DNA of 64,000 bases from Plantago major (GCA_026545765.1 JAIFAC010000298.1:1-64000), one strand, 5' to 3'; numbered from the stretch's first letter, positions 33,110 through 45,001 are shown. Program-made: numbers and translations. Notes: generated by a model from the sequence alone, not told the origin.

Positions 33110-33634
33110 ATGATATCGCTCATCTAATTGTTGGATCCGGTTATGACGCCTATGTTCGCCATTTCGCTCGCAGTGGTGATGGCCGATTCATTGGCCATCA
33201 TCAGGACTACTGTACGGGTGTCTACTGCCCCTGAGGCAGTGGCCCATTTGGATAACCCATCGGCTATTGTGTTGTTGATTCGGCTGATTTTGACTGAAGA
33301 GAACAGGTCAAATGCGTTCTCCAATTCTTTCACCACCTTCAAGTATTTTATCATCGAAGCGCTCTTGGCTGTGAATTTTCCCGAGTACTGTTCCGTGACC
33401 AGTTGAGAATCTGAGTAGGCCTGGAGTTTTCTGGCCATGACTGTTTTGGCCATTCTCATTCCCGCTATCAATACTTCATACTTGGCTTCATTGTGGGTGA
33501 TAGGGAAAGTTAGTCATATGGCATACTACATCTGTGCTCCCTCGGGACTGATGAGCAAGAGTCTAGTACCTCCAACATGAGCGGCCGATGACCGTCCAGA
33601 TAAAGTTCCCAGATGTCCTTCTCCTCCGGACCAA
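33110..33634 (-). pseudogene. GypB second (archaeal-type) RNase H
   Basis: The minus strand gives DGRSSAAHVGGTRLLLISPEG (33540-33600), HNEAKYEVLIAGMRMAK (33440-33490), KLQAYSDSQLVTEQYSGKF and INNTIADGLSKWA (33230-33290). The D...E...D pattern of RNase H is readable, with GRSS where DGSS is usual. This extra domain is characteristic of the Tat lineage. CopD cuts the element just upstream, between the linker (49639) and this domain. Confidence 0.85.
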
Positions 33635-33639
33635 GTTCC
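33635..33639. repeat. CopD target site duplication, left copy
   Basis: GTTCC precedes the CopD 5' LTR and recurs at 49634-49638 directly after the 3' LTR, proving a simple integration into GypB. Confidence 0.96.
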
Positions 33640-35345
33640 TGTTGGGAAATTTCTTGTGAAATTTGTTGGAAAATTTGTTGGGAAATTTCTTGAGAAATTT
33701 GTTAGGAATTTTGTTAGATATTTTGTAAAGAATATCTGTTTAGTTTTGATCAGCAACATGATGACTTATCTTAGTCTCAGAAAGGTGATTAGTACTCTTG
33801 GTTCACTTGAACAGTGTAAAAGAGGAAAACCACTAAGTATGATAGTCTAGCTAATCTTGTATAGGATGTTAGGTCTCAAAATGTAATTTTTATTTTATGA
33901 AGAAGACCGAGAAGAAGTCATCCAAGCGAAGCTCAGCGACATTGAAGACTTGAAGAAAAGCGCACAAGATTCTTGAATCATTGTTCGGATATCTTAGGCG
34001 GATATCTTAAAGACACGAATAGTTTCAAACAAGCGTGTCATGAGATATCGAGAAATAAGAGACATATCTCGAAAACAAGGAAAGTGTCCAGATATCTATT
34101 CTCGATACCTTGGCGGTAACCACATTTACGAAAAGAAATATATTGCAAACAAAAGTTGTTTCAATAAATCTGAGTGGTATCGAAGATTATAGATAAGGAT
34201 GTGCAAAGAATCGCAACACTAGTCTACGATACAAAGCATAGTTCCGATTGACACTCTGAGGACAAAAAGTATAGTCTGATGCATTTAATGCAGACGGAGA
34301 TGTCGAATAAAAGCGGCGACACGGGAAGAAGACAAAACACCTTTCTGATCTTATACAGATATGAATAGTTTGAATTTGAGCTAACGGATACTATTCTAGC
34401 GGCACTCAAATTCATCTATAAATATAAACACTTAGGCGCTTGAGAAGACACCTTTGAACACCTTGAGCGCATACAAGCGCTGAGCGTCTTACTCTCTCAA
34501 AGCGACTTACTTATCCTCAAAGCTTTTACATTGCGACCAAAGCTTTTGATCTTGAGTAAACTTGAAGTTCTAAGTGTCACGATCCTAAACAAGCAAAGCT
34601 ATACGTGAAGGAGTTGAATCAAAAGATCAACTATAAGATTCATTCTCTTGAGCAGATATCATAAGACTTAGGTCGATAAAATCGAACAAGATACCATCTG
34701 TTGTAAAGTGTATTAAGTAACTTAGTTCACTGAGCTATCGATTAAGCGAAAAGTTATTAAGGCGCTCATCGACAACTCGAACCAAAACCAACACCATAAG
34801 CGTGGAGTCGGAAGTACTTAGTTTGAAAAATCGGAATAACTCCAAGGTTAGGATTATAGGAAGTACTTGATTTGGGAAGCGAGGAATAACTCAAGGTTAT
34901 TGAGTATGGGAAGTACTTAGCTTAGGAAGCTAGGGAATAACTCGAGGTTTACGAGTATAGGAAGTACTTGTTTGTGAAAGCGGGAACAACTCGGGGGAAC
35001 ATTTGGTTGGGAACCAATTGTTAAGAATCTTAGAATAGGATTATTGTAAGGAGATCTCAATTATACATTCTAGTGAATTCTAGGTCTCGATAGACCGAAG
35101 TGGATTAGTTGGAGGATTCGCCACCTCCGGATACCACTATACTTGCGATGTCATTTACCTTTCCGTATTTACATTTAAATAGCACACACATATTAACTGT
35201 TTACACTTATCTTTATTAAGTCTTCCTTTTCTGATTCTAAGTATCGGATATCCATTCGAATATCGAGAAATAGTTATTATCGACAAAAGTTTTAAAGACT
35301 ATTCACCCCCTCTAGTCTTTTACTTTGCCGTTATCTGGACCAACA
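33640..35345 (+). repeat. CopD 5' LTR
   Basis: 1706 bp, TGTTGGGAAA to GGACCAACA. The first 80 bp contain five tandem copies of an AATTTSTTGRGAA-like unit, absent from the CopE LTR, which starts at TGTTAGGAATATC. It matches the 3' LTR except for scattered differences, many of them CAG/CTG versus CG. Confidence 0.96.
34416..34424 (+). promoter_or_regulatory. CopD LTR TATA box
   Basis: CTATAAATA, conserved at 48697-48705 in the 3' LTR and at 54278 in CopE. Upstream, AACGG.TACTATTC is also conserved between copies. Confidence 0.65.
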
Positions 35346-35347
35346 AG

Positions 35348-35358
35348 TGGTATCGAGC
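35348..35358 (+). promoter_or_regulatory. CopD primer binding site (one base short)
   Basis: TGGTATCGAGC, which is the initiator-Met complement TGGTATCAGAGC with the A of CAG missing. It begins two bases after the LTR. Confidence 0.85.
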
Positions 35359-35457
35359 GGGAGGTTCTGACCTTTTTACTGAACCTAGATCCCCGGATAG
35401 GTGAAGGAACTTTGTCCACTTTTGAGGACTATTTAATTTGTGTGTTAAGTGTGCGGT

Positions 35458-37900
35458 ATGTCTCGAGTGATGCACCGTTCTCAAACCGGAGAACTACGAG
35501 AAATGGAAAAATAACATGATGCTCCACCTTGAAGCGGAGTAGCGAGATGATCGAAGTAATAAAGAATGGCCGATAGTCATTCAACAACTTAAGCAAGTCA
35601 TGGAGGTTTGAGTGGAAGAGGCAGAGATCAAGCGAAGGATCTTCACAAGCGGATCGTCGACCGATGGAAGATCTTGGTCGAGTTATTCTGAACCAAAGCC
35701 CAGAGAACTACGGACGCCGGAAGATGCCAAGAGGAATCCTCGGATGGTCAAGCTCGTAACATCATCATCGATCGACACGAGCACATCTGATATAAGCGTA
35801 GGGGTGCTAAAGCGGCGAAAGTTGCGACAAGCGATTGAAGAAATCATGCGGGCCAGAAAACCGAGGAAAACAAGTTCGAAGTTCTAAAGTTGAAATTTCA
35901 AAATTTCAAACAAGGTCCTACTGAAACTCTGGAAGAACTTGATTTCAGGTTTACCACTCTCATGAGTGATATGGCAGCACTTGGGGAAAGCAATAGATAC
36001 TCTCAGTTTGAGAAGATTAAGACTATTGTCAGAAGTCTTAACCTACAAGGAGCATACTAAATTCTTTTATTTTAACCAAGGTATGCGAATATCACTCGAT
36101 GGAACTTTCTCTCATCTTGCTCTTGTTGACTATGAGACAACTCAGAGAACAAACAAGCGAAAAGTTGCGAATGTTGCTCTAGTTACACAGAAACTTACGA
36201 AAGAAGAAAAGCAAGGAGGAGGCGAGGATGCTCTTGCTGCAAAGAAAATGAACAAATTTGTCGATCGAGAAATTGAGAGAAGAAAAGCGAAAGAGAAGTG
36301 AAAAAGCATCTAGGCTCAAACTATCCTTGACAAAAATATGCAAAGCTCATTGAACAAGCCATTTCGAGAAAGCATCATGTCTTGAGGCGAAATTGGAAGC
36401 GATATCTGTTTCTGTTATGGATACAGCCACTTGAAGGATTGTCACGCCTCGACAAACTAAGGACGATAAGAAAGATAGAAGAATCTTGAAGAAGCGAAAG
36501 CCTTGTTAGCGAAGAAAGAAAGAAAATCCAAATTCAATGGATGCTCTAGGCGTTGAGAGATTACGAAGATGACAATTCGGATGACTCAACCTTACCATCA
36601 CCGAGAATTATGTGGAGTTACTCATGATATAATCGACTTGACCTCGAGAAGAATGAAATGTGTGGAGTTCTTTGAAATTGTGGTCAGACATCTCAACATA
36701 GAAAAGCATCTTATGGTGATGAGGTAACACATACTTCTTGCTACACTTATGAAAGTGATGAAGAGGAAACAAAAATCTAGAAAATCTCGGAAAGAACTTG
36801 ACATCTATGAAAGAGAATTTCTAATGATCCGAGCTAGAGCGAAAACCTTGAAGAAGAAAAATTCTCTTGCAAAGGAAAATTCTCAAATAGTTAAAGTATC
36901 GAGAGAAAGGATCTTGAAAATGCATTTCTCAAAGCTCGATATAAGAGCTGAAAAGTCACATAAAGAAGCGATGGTGAAGTACAAAAGAAATATGAAGATC
37001 TTCTTTAAAGAACAAGGAACTCGAGAAGAAAGAATTATCTTTTCAATCTTATGCCAAAGCTAGTGACACTCTTCTTGAAGTACAATCTTACTTAAGAGAT
37101 CCTTGAAAAAGAAAGGACTTGGTGAATACAGAATGATTGTTCTATCACTCTGAATAAGAGTAAGGAGAAAAGAACATTTGTAAGTACTAAATGAAGGCGG
37201 TTCCCATGCAATCTATAGTATCGGTGAAAAGACAAAGATTGTTGATAAAGGAAAGGCGATTGCGACTAAACCTTTGTGGGAAAAACAAGTCAAAACAAAA
37301 GCTGTTAGATGCGTCTACGAAAAGAAACACAACACTTAAAAGTGTAAACATCCACAGTGCTATGTCTCTCAAAAAGGTAGAATTGCAGGAGCTGGCAAAT
37401 TCTCCCATGTCACTTTTTCTGGAAAGAAATTGGATCAACCAGAGACTAGCAAAGCTGCTGAGAAAAGATCTCAGATATCTTCAAGTGCTCGAAACGGTAT
37501 TGGCTACAAAGGCATCGGAAAACAACTTGCTCATGAGTACAAGCTGGAGCAAGAACGATGGCTGAAAGCTAGAATTGCTCAAAGCAATTATCAGAAGTGG
37601 AAGTTAAATCAAGCCACTGAAAATCTGAATGCCAAGGCTAGAAGAAATCTGGCAAGGAAAGCTAAGTTTGCTGAAAAGCAAACTCAGAAACCTGACAGGT
37701 ATCTGAAAGTATCATATGGAGCACCTAGGAACACACCAAGGAATAAAATAATTCTTGCTAATGATAAAATTCATTCAAAAAGAATTCCACCTTACGTTCC
37801 TGTCAGACAAAAGCATATTTCAAAGAAACTCATTCAAAAATGGATTCCTACTGGAAGAACTTTTGATTCTGACGGTTCCATCAAAGATACGAGAACCTAA
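35458..37900 (+). pseudogene. CopD gag remnant
   Basis: The start ATG at 35458 corresponds to the CopE start at 55347 but loses frame after two codons. Matching pieces: ENYEKWKNNMMLHLE (35490-35535), a long Glu/Lys block, the CCHC region near 36407-36450 (broken, one residue short), an acidic Asp/Ser stretch, and then an open frame 37430-37900. That frame contains EQERWLKARIAQSNYQKWK, RRNLARKAKFAEKQTQKPDR and FDSDGSI at its end. Gag packages the RNA. At least six frame changes. Confidence 0.85.
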
Positions 37901-37918
37901 TCTCCTGTTTCCTGTTGT

Positions 37919-38290
37919 GTGCAGAATGCCTCCTGGACCAAAGCACAATGGCTATTTGATAGTGGATGCGGAAAGCACATGACAGGAGACAAAGCAAATC
38001 TGGTTGATTACAAAGCTTGCACAACAGGACCAGATATCAGATTTGCTGGAGGAGAATTAAATCCCTCTCTGGGATTTGGCAACGTGAAATTAGGGACTTT
38101 AGCAATCACTGACGTATTACATGTTAAGGATTTGAAATATAATCTATTTAGCATGAGCCAGTTTGCAGACAAGGGTTTTACTATAAAATTCAAAGCTAAA
38201 TACTGCAAACTAATTGACAATGAGTCAAAGCAGACAGTCTTGGTTGGTCGGCGGAGAGGCAGTCTTTATGTTGTCGATTGGGCATACTGC
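37919..38290 (+). pseudogene. CopD protease region
   Basis: A frame from 37919 reads WLFDSGCGKHMTGDKANLVD, with the D-S-G active site intact, then RFAGGELNPSLGFGNVKLG and ITDVLHVKDLKYNLFSMSQ. This is the complete copia protease pattern. The frame is lost after VLVGRRRGSLYV near 38275. It is the best protease of the three related copies (CopA has ESG, CopE has DSR). Confidence 0.9.
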
Positions 38291-39260
38291 CTGGCGAGAA
38301 TGTCTCATGGTGAGTCAATCTGGTCACACAGAAGAGCACTGGTTATGGCACAAAAGAATGAGTCACTTGAACTTCAAAACTCTGAATAGACTTGCCAAGA
38401 AAGAGTTAGTGGTTGGTCTTCCCAGAACATCTTTCAGAAAGGATGGTATCATTACACTTTGTCGGATGGGAAACAATCTAAGATCTCTTTCAAGTCCAAA
38501 ATCAGACACTCTAGTGTTAGACCACTGCAACTTTTACACATGGATCTATTTGAATCATATGTAACTAGTTATGCAGGAAAGAAGTATGATCTGGTTGTTG
38601 TAGATGACTTCTCAAGATTCACTTGGGTTGTCTTTCTGAAACCTGAAATCGATGCCGGTGGAATACCAAACTTCTTTGAAAAAGCTTGAAGTCATGAAAA
38701 ATGACAAGGTATACGCAATCGAGCAGGACATATGCTTGAGTTTGTCAACGATTACATAAAGGAGTTTTGTACCTGCAAAGGTATACAACACCAACTTTCC
38801 TCTGTAAGAACACCTCAACAAAATGGTGTTGCAGAAAGGAAAAATAGAACCCTTAAAGAAGCTGCAAGGACAATGCTAGCTGACACTGAAATAAGTGAAA
38901 TTTATTGGGTTGAAGGCATAAACCGACACTACACTCGAGCAGATGCTTGATAAACAAACACCATGAGGACCCCTATGAAATCTTGGTTGGTAGACCCCTA
39001 ATATCAAACATCGAGAGTATTTGGTTGTAGATGTTTTGTTCTAAACAATGGGAAAGATTATCTAAGAACATTTCAACGAAAGGCAATGAAGGTGTTTTCT
39101 TGGCTATTCCACAAGCAGAAAGCTTACAGTATACAACAAAGAACAAAGAAAATTGAAGAATCGGTTCATGTTGTATTCTATGAAGGAAATAAGAAAACAC
39201 CTCCTATTGATGAACTCTCGAAAGGTTCAAAGAATTATTCTTGAGGGACTCTAAGAAGAA
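38291..39260 (+). pseudogene. CopD integrase remnant
   Basis: HWLWHKRMSHLNFKTLNRLA (38340-38400) is the zinc-binding pre-integrase block; SDGKQSKISFKSK and HMDLFESYVTSYAGKKYDL start the core; VVDDFSRFTWVVF holds the first Asp. The second-Asp block is damaged near 38715-38740. TPQQNGVAERKNRTLKEAAR (38810-38870) carries the catalytic Glu. A C-terminal block (VYNKEQRKIEESVHVVFYE-like) ends near 39190. Frames shift at about five places. Confidence 0.9.
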
Positions 39261-39399
39261 TCCTCGAAAGGAGAAACATCACTATGGAAAGTGAGGATGA
39301 CTACGGCGTAGAAAAGCTTGAAAAGCCTAGTAACAACAAGATGACTCCTGAGACATGATGAGGAATTTCCTATGAGTTTTCGAGAAATGGAGCAGATTC

Positions 39400-39678
39400 T
39401 TGAGAACCTTCATCATGAAGGTATCTGAACATAAGAATGCTGAAATGAATGTTTCAGATATCTATAACACTGAAAAAGTGTCAGATATCCATGACATTTC
39501 CCATATGTCAGATATCTCAGATACTGAAAAAGTATCAAATCAAAATCTTAGTGATTCACATTGGATCACGGATATTGATCCTACTAGCACTAAACCTATG
39601 ATGAAATGGATCAAAGATCATCCTACAAAGGATTTAATTGGACGATTAATCGAGGTGTTAGGACTAGGAGAGCAATAG
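39400..39678 (+). pseudogene. CopD integrase-RT linker with VSDI repeats
   Basis: A 92-codon frame with a repetitive peptide: NVSDIYNTEKVSDIHD, HMSDISDTEKVSN. The DNA repeats TCAGATATC four times (39454-39516). It ends with MMKWIKDHPTKDLIGRL, the phrase preceding RT in all family members. The linker probably has no catalytic role. Confidence 0.75.
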
Positions 39679-40722
39679 TGAAAATGCTAACTCTCTTTGG
39701 ATGTTTCATCTCGAATATTGAACCTAAAATATAGAAGAAGCATTAGGAGACCAAGGCGGATCTACGCAATGCAAGAAGAGTTGGATCAATTTGAGAGAAA
39801 CAAAGTCTGAAACTAGTTCCATTTATAGAAGGAATATACGTGATTGGAACTAAATGGGTTTTCGAAACAAGATGAATGAATCTGGTGAAATAACGAAACA
39901 AAGCAAGATTGGTTGCCAAGGATTTCGGTGAAGGCTTAGATTTTGTGAGTCATATGCAGTTGCAGTTGGATGCAATAAGACTCTTTCTAGCCTTTGACTC
40001 ATAAAGATTTCAAAGTTTATCAGATGGATGTCAAAAGTGCATTCTTAAACGGTGAACTTGCAGAAGAAGTTTATGTTGAGCAACCACCTGGCTTTGAAGT
40101 TTCCTCAGAAAGTAGAATGGTCTATAAACTACAGAAAGCTCTGTATGGACTGAAACAGGCTCCAAGAGCATGGTATGACACTTTGGCCAAATACCTTCTG
40201 GAAAGTGGTTTCAAGAAAGGTGAAGTTGATAAAACTTTATTTACCTTAAATCATGATGGGAAACTACTCTTAGTTCAAGTATATGTTGATGACATCATAT
40301 TTGGATCTAAGGACAAGCAACTTTGTAATGACTTTGCAAATCTCATGAAAAGCAAATTTGAGATGAGCATGTTGGGAGAAATGAATTATTTCCTAGGATT
40401 GCAAGTCAAGCAACTCAATGATGGAATATTCATTAGTCAAACAAAGTATGCAAAAGATATGCTCACAAAATTCAATCTTAAGCCTTCTGAAAAGAATGCT
40501 AAGATACCTATGAGCATTGGAACCAAAATGACCTATACTGAATCAGACAAGAGTGTTGAAGAACATAAGTATAGGAAATTGATAGGTTCACTACTTTACC
40601 TCACTGCAAGTAGACCTGATATTCAATATGCCATTGGAGTATGTGCTAGATTTCAGACAAATCCAATGCAAACACACTACAACATTGCTATGAAAATATT
40701 AAGGTATGTAAAAGTGCGATAG
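39679..40722 (+). pseudogene. CopD reverse transcriptase (242-codon intact core)
   Basis: The N-terminal part (39679-39990) is broken but shows EELDQFERN and ETKQSKIGCQGF-like traces. From 39994 one frame reads without a stop to 40722: [47 protein letters not shown] with YVDD at 40282-40293, [18 protein letters not shown], and [13 protein letters not shown] at the end. All RT catalytic Asp residues are present. This is the longest intact catalytic block in the window and the best marker for classifying the family. Confidence 0.94.
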
Positions 40723-41215
40723 ATGTAGGATTGTGGTATCCTAAAGAAAGTGGATTGAGTTTAGCTGGGTACTCAGACGCTGATTATGCTGGATCATTGC
40801 TTGATAGGAAAAGCACCTCAGGAACTTGTCAGTTTCTGGGTACAAGACTTATCTCATGGTTTAGCAAGAAGCAAAACTCAATTGCAACTTCTACCACATT
40901 TGAATATATTGTTCTTTGGTTGTTGTGCAACACAAATTCTGTGGATACAACAACAACTTAAAGACTATGGACTCGATGAGAAGAAAACTCCCATTTTCTA
41001 TGACAACACAAGTGCTATTGCGATTACACAGAATCCTAAATTTCATGCCTGAACAAAGCACATTGATGTTAGACATCATTTCATCAGAGACCATGTTGAA
41101 AAGGGCAATATAGAGATACTCAAGATTGTACGAAGACCAACTTACGAGATATCTTCACTAGCCACTACAAGAAAGTAGATTCTTAGCCTTAAGACATAGT
41201 CTTGGACTAATGGAA
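40723..41215 (+). pseudogene. CopD RNase H, end of pol
   Basis: Blocks: LWYPKESGLSLAGYSDADYA (40731), DRKSTSGTCQFLG, SWFSKKQNSIATS, then in another frame KTPIFYDNTSAIAITQNPKF (40985), then HIDVRHHFIRDHVEKGNIEI (41060-41120). The tail corresponding to LADIFTKPLQESRFLALRH is readable at 41145-41200 only across a frame change. A chance CACTACAAGAAAG lies inside it. Confidence 0.9.
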
Positions 41216-42054
41216 CTACCGATGAGCTGAAAGAGTTCAGGAATCTAGAGCGAGCAACGGAGAAGAGGTATGGGCAGAATTGAGAGAAGAGGTATGGAGC
41301 AGGCATCCGGAGAAGAGGTATCTGGGCAGGAATCCGAGAAAGAAAGAGAAATGCAGAGCAGGTATCCGAGTCAAAAAAGGCTAAAGAGCAAAAGATAGCT
41401 TAAGATCTACGAGTGGAACTCGGATATACGAATCATTCTATAAGCAGGAACACAAAGAGAATAGTATAACTATCTGCGATCAACTACTCTCTTAAAACTC
41501 GCATTATTTCTATCTTGATGAAAAACTTGGAAAAATCTTAAGTATAAAATGATTCGATCTGAGCAGTGTCCTTGGTCATACAATTGTGATTGGATAGCAA
41601 ATCGCCAAAACTCATTAAATGGGCACAATTACACTTGGCGATTGTGATCATTCTTTGAAAAGCAATGGTGACCCTCGATGAAGTTAGCGATTGATGCATG
41701 CAATTGAAATTAATTCACGATAAATAGTGAAGGTATTGAAATTAGGACATGGCCCACTAAGCATTTAATGCGAACTAGCTTTTGCTCACGCTTTGTTTGC
41801 AAATCACGTACATACACAAAATCAATTTGTATGTATTTATGCATTGGGATTCAATTGCTATATATATAGGATTTTGGCAAATGAAATCACTTTTGCCTAA
41901 TCAGAAATTCATCTTACAAAAATAGCAAATCCTCTCTTGATTCTCTGCAAACCCTCTACACTCTCTGCAAATCAAGATTAAGTTTTTCTGAAAAGAATCA
42001 CTGAATCAAATCTCTTTCAAACACCAATTTCAAATCCCTACACTATATAAAGAG
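41216..42054 (+). promoter_or_regulatory. CopD post-pol spacer with internal TATA box
   Basis: 41255-41375 holds several GAGAAGAGGTAT/GCAGG-type repeats. From 41500 the sequence is AT-rich and non-coding. TATATATATA at 41859-41868, followed by GGATTTTGGCAAA, lies 187 bp before the env-like ATG (42055). CopE conserves TATACATATAGG plus GATTTTGGCAAAA at the same distance (61854). A CTCT-rich leader and a second TATATAA (42044-42050) precede the ATG. I infer a promoter for the downstream unit. Confidence 0.55.
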
Positions 42055-43934
42055 ATGGCTTCCAAGAACACTTCAACAAAGAAGTCCCAATCCTCCACTG
42101 GTACTGCTGAAAAGCAAGCACCAGAGTTGGTTATTGTAAACAACCCATGGTAGGAGTTTTAATCCGACCATTGGACTTCAAGTCACGAGAATGATTTGGG
42201 GTGGTGCCATGGTTGAGAATACCTCTTTGCTACAATAGAAAACTAAATGAGAAAATTGATTCTTGACATGCTTGAAAAGGCACAAATCGAGGGTTTTCTA
42301 TACGCTTTCGCCCAGTGGAATTTCATCACTTTCGATGTGTTGGAATTTTATAACAACTCAGGATTATTTCTGTGTATTTGAAAACCTTTGAAATAGTGTC
42401 TATCAAAACCTCGATCGAGGAAATCATACGGACTTAACAACCTTCTGTAAGTTGTTTGAGGTTCAAAATCTTGGAAAGGATTTTGAAATAAACACCAAGG
42501 ATGATGAACTCCTTGAACGTGTTAAAGAACTTTACAGTGACGTGTGTGATCTTGAAAAATCAGATACACCCACTGAGTTCAAGCTTGCTGACATCCGAAC
42601 CAGACATCTTTTGGTTCCTTTGGGATATCTTGGCTTGCATTCTTCACGGATGCTTTGATGGTCTACAAGGAGGTCTTGACGGATAAGCGAAACGATGGAT
42701 CATGATGTTCTTCTTTGAATCAACAAGACAAAATTTGGAAAACCCTTTTAAGCTGGGAAAATCGCCTTCATGAAATTCGTGAAGAAGATTCAAGGCTTGA
42801 GCCTAAGATTGTCAAAGGACTAGGAGCCAAAGGCCACGATGAGCTATAGTGCGAAGATATGCAACTTCTTTGGAAAAGCTTGGCATTGAGCTCGGAGGGC
42901 AATTTGAAATAGCCAATGATAACTTACTCTACAAATATGAGTACACAAATCGATGAAAAAGGTTCTTGGGTCTCGAAAGGTCTAAGAATCAAAAATCTGA
43001 AAGATATCTGAAGAAAGGTTGCGACCGAAGCCCAGAACTTCAAGAAAGAAGTCTGGCGGCAAAGCGAAGACACACGAAGAGGTTGTCAATTCTCGGATAT
43101 CTGCGGGCATTGCGATGAAATGATAATGGCGGATGAACTCATCAATCTTTGCAAAGAGTTATCAACTCTTGAACAAGTAGACTCGGCAAGAGAAAGTGCT
43201 TTCGAAATGTTGCGACTAATGCGAAAAGCCTTGATGAACTTCGTAAATCTTGCCAAGAGTGGTGAAAAGCACCAAGCCCCATCTGCGAAACCGCGGGAAT
43301 AATGGACCAATCGGTTCCAATCTTGATGAGAGCTCTGACGATGAAGATGATGAACTAGTCATCTCTCAAGTCCTAGAAAGAACAAAGAGGGCTAAGGTGA
43401 CTGAAACAGTAACTGGTGATAAGGTATCTGAAGAAGAACCTGCACCACAGGTTGCTGAGACTATAGGAAAGGTTGTTGGTGCAAACACATCATCAGGGAA
43501 TGCTTCTCTTGAACAACTTCACAAAGCCCTGATGAGTGGTATTTTAGTCTTTGGCGGAATCTTTGATGGAAATGCCACATCTAAAAATCTGGAAGAACAT
43601 TCTACTAATCAATCTTCTGCTTCCAGACAACCACAACATCCACAAAACACAAAAACCACAACAGCCACAAGTTGTTGATGAAATGGTAAATGAACTCCAT
43701 TTTGAATTACCAGCAATACAGTACGCTGAAGAAAATCCTGCAAATGAGCAGGTTCCCCAACTCACTGAGAGGGATCAAACTGAGACATCTACTCGGAATG
43801 ATCAACGGGGAGGCAAGCGAGTTTCATACTCGGGAAAGGTGTGAAATGCGAAACTTCAAACAAAGCGCACTTGGACAAGGCGACCAATGTATAGAAAGGT
43901 CACAAGTTCGAGACCAATCGACTGGCGCTTTCGG
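42055..43934 (+). pseudogene. CopD env-like region, N-terminal part
   Basis: ATG 42055 opens MASKNTSTKKSQSSTGTAEK, a Ser/Thr/Lys-rich start shared with CopE (62011). Later pieces are FNPTIGLQVTRMIWGGAM-like (42160), LFEVQNLGKDFEINTKDDEL (42452) and KLADIRTRHL, then an Ala/Glu/Lys helical part, then VVDEMVNELHFELPAIQYAE (43675-43735) and a Gln/Glu-rich tail running into the first intron at 43935. I do not recognise a family with confidence. Some phrases resemble Sirevirus env-like/plant-transposon proteins. No signal peptide or membrane helix is seen. Confidence 0.55.
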
Positions 43935-44810
43935 GTAAATGGTGGTTTAACTCTTACCTTGTGAAAATTTTTATACTTATAAATCTTGTTACCTTATAAA
44001 ATTTCTTTATTCTGAGTTGACTTAGAAACGCAGAAACAAGAGGAAGCTGAGAAGCTTGCCTCAAATACTGAAAAAGAGGTTCCTTCAACCTCAACTCTTG
44101 AGAAATCTGAGCCTGTGCCACAGGTAAATGATTCTTAAAGAAGAACTAATTTTTCAGTAAAAATGTTTATGTGCTCATTCATGTTAAATGTTTCTATAAC
44201 GGCTCAACTGAGATGGAAGAAGATAAGGCAGAAATGCCAGAGACAAACCCAGAAACCCACAAGGTTTCTGAAGAACACATCACTGAGCCTTCAAACATGA
44301 AGGTATATGACAATCAAGTGACATGTATTCTTCATCTTGGGTTATCCTTTATCTCTTCTAATATCCAATACTTTCTACTTACAGGCTATTTCAGAAGTAG
44401 AAATGCAAGGGGATAAAGTTGCGACTTCCCCTGCATCAATGGAAATTGATGAAGCCCCAATGACATCACTTGAAAGAACACGAAGCGCACAAGTTTACGA
44501 GAAAATGAATCTGAGCTTCTGTTGAGGAAGTAAGTAGCTCAATCGAGAATTCATTAAAAGCATATTTATGCATAGATTCTTTCAAACTATTTCCTAAGTA
44601 TTGTATTTCTCTCAGGTTCAAGAAAGAAAGGTTGATGAGGACCAGACTTCCAAGTCTGAACCTCACAACAAGATATCTGAGACACCAATTGTCTCAGTAG
44701 AACAAGTATCTGAGCCTGATGTTCATACTCAGGTAACTCAGAAACTAAACTACATTTCTACTCAGATATCTATAAAAGTTTTGAAGGTCACTCAAAACTC
44801 TTTCTTTCAG
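43935..44810 (+). pseudogene. intron-exon array of the CopD env-like unit
   Basis: Five introns: 43935-44016, 44124-44201 (acceptor CAG reads CGG), 44303-44394, 44530-44615 and 44733-44810, each 78-92 bp, AT-rich, with GT donors and pyrimidine-rich acceptors. The exons between them (about 107, 101, 135 and 117 bp) read phase 0 and encode Glu/Pro/Ser-rich peptides such as EKSEPVPQ, STEMEEDKAEMPETNPE, AISEVEMQGDKVATSPAS and VSVEQVSEPDVHTQ. CopE shows the first intron and exon at 63740-63937. One or two bases are missing in some exons. Confidence 0.7.
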
Positions 44811-45001
44811 GCTCAAACAGATGCAGCGAGTTCCCATTAAAGAAACAAGGACCTACTTCACTTCTTCAAAGCTCACACCTGAAAGCATATTCAATGCTTC
44901 AAGAAATGGCGAAGTTAAGGTGCTCGATCTCTACGAAATATTGAGAATCAGCGATCAACCAACGAGCCACGAGCTCTTGACACGAAACTTATGTCGAAGC
45001 A

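Noticed and set aside
41158..41172. CACTACAAGAAAG looks like a CACTA transposon terminus
   Set aside because: It lies inside the CopD RNase H tail and encodes the KPLQES part of the conserved TKPL block; no subterminal repeats or partner are nearby.
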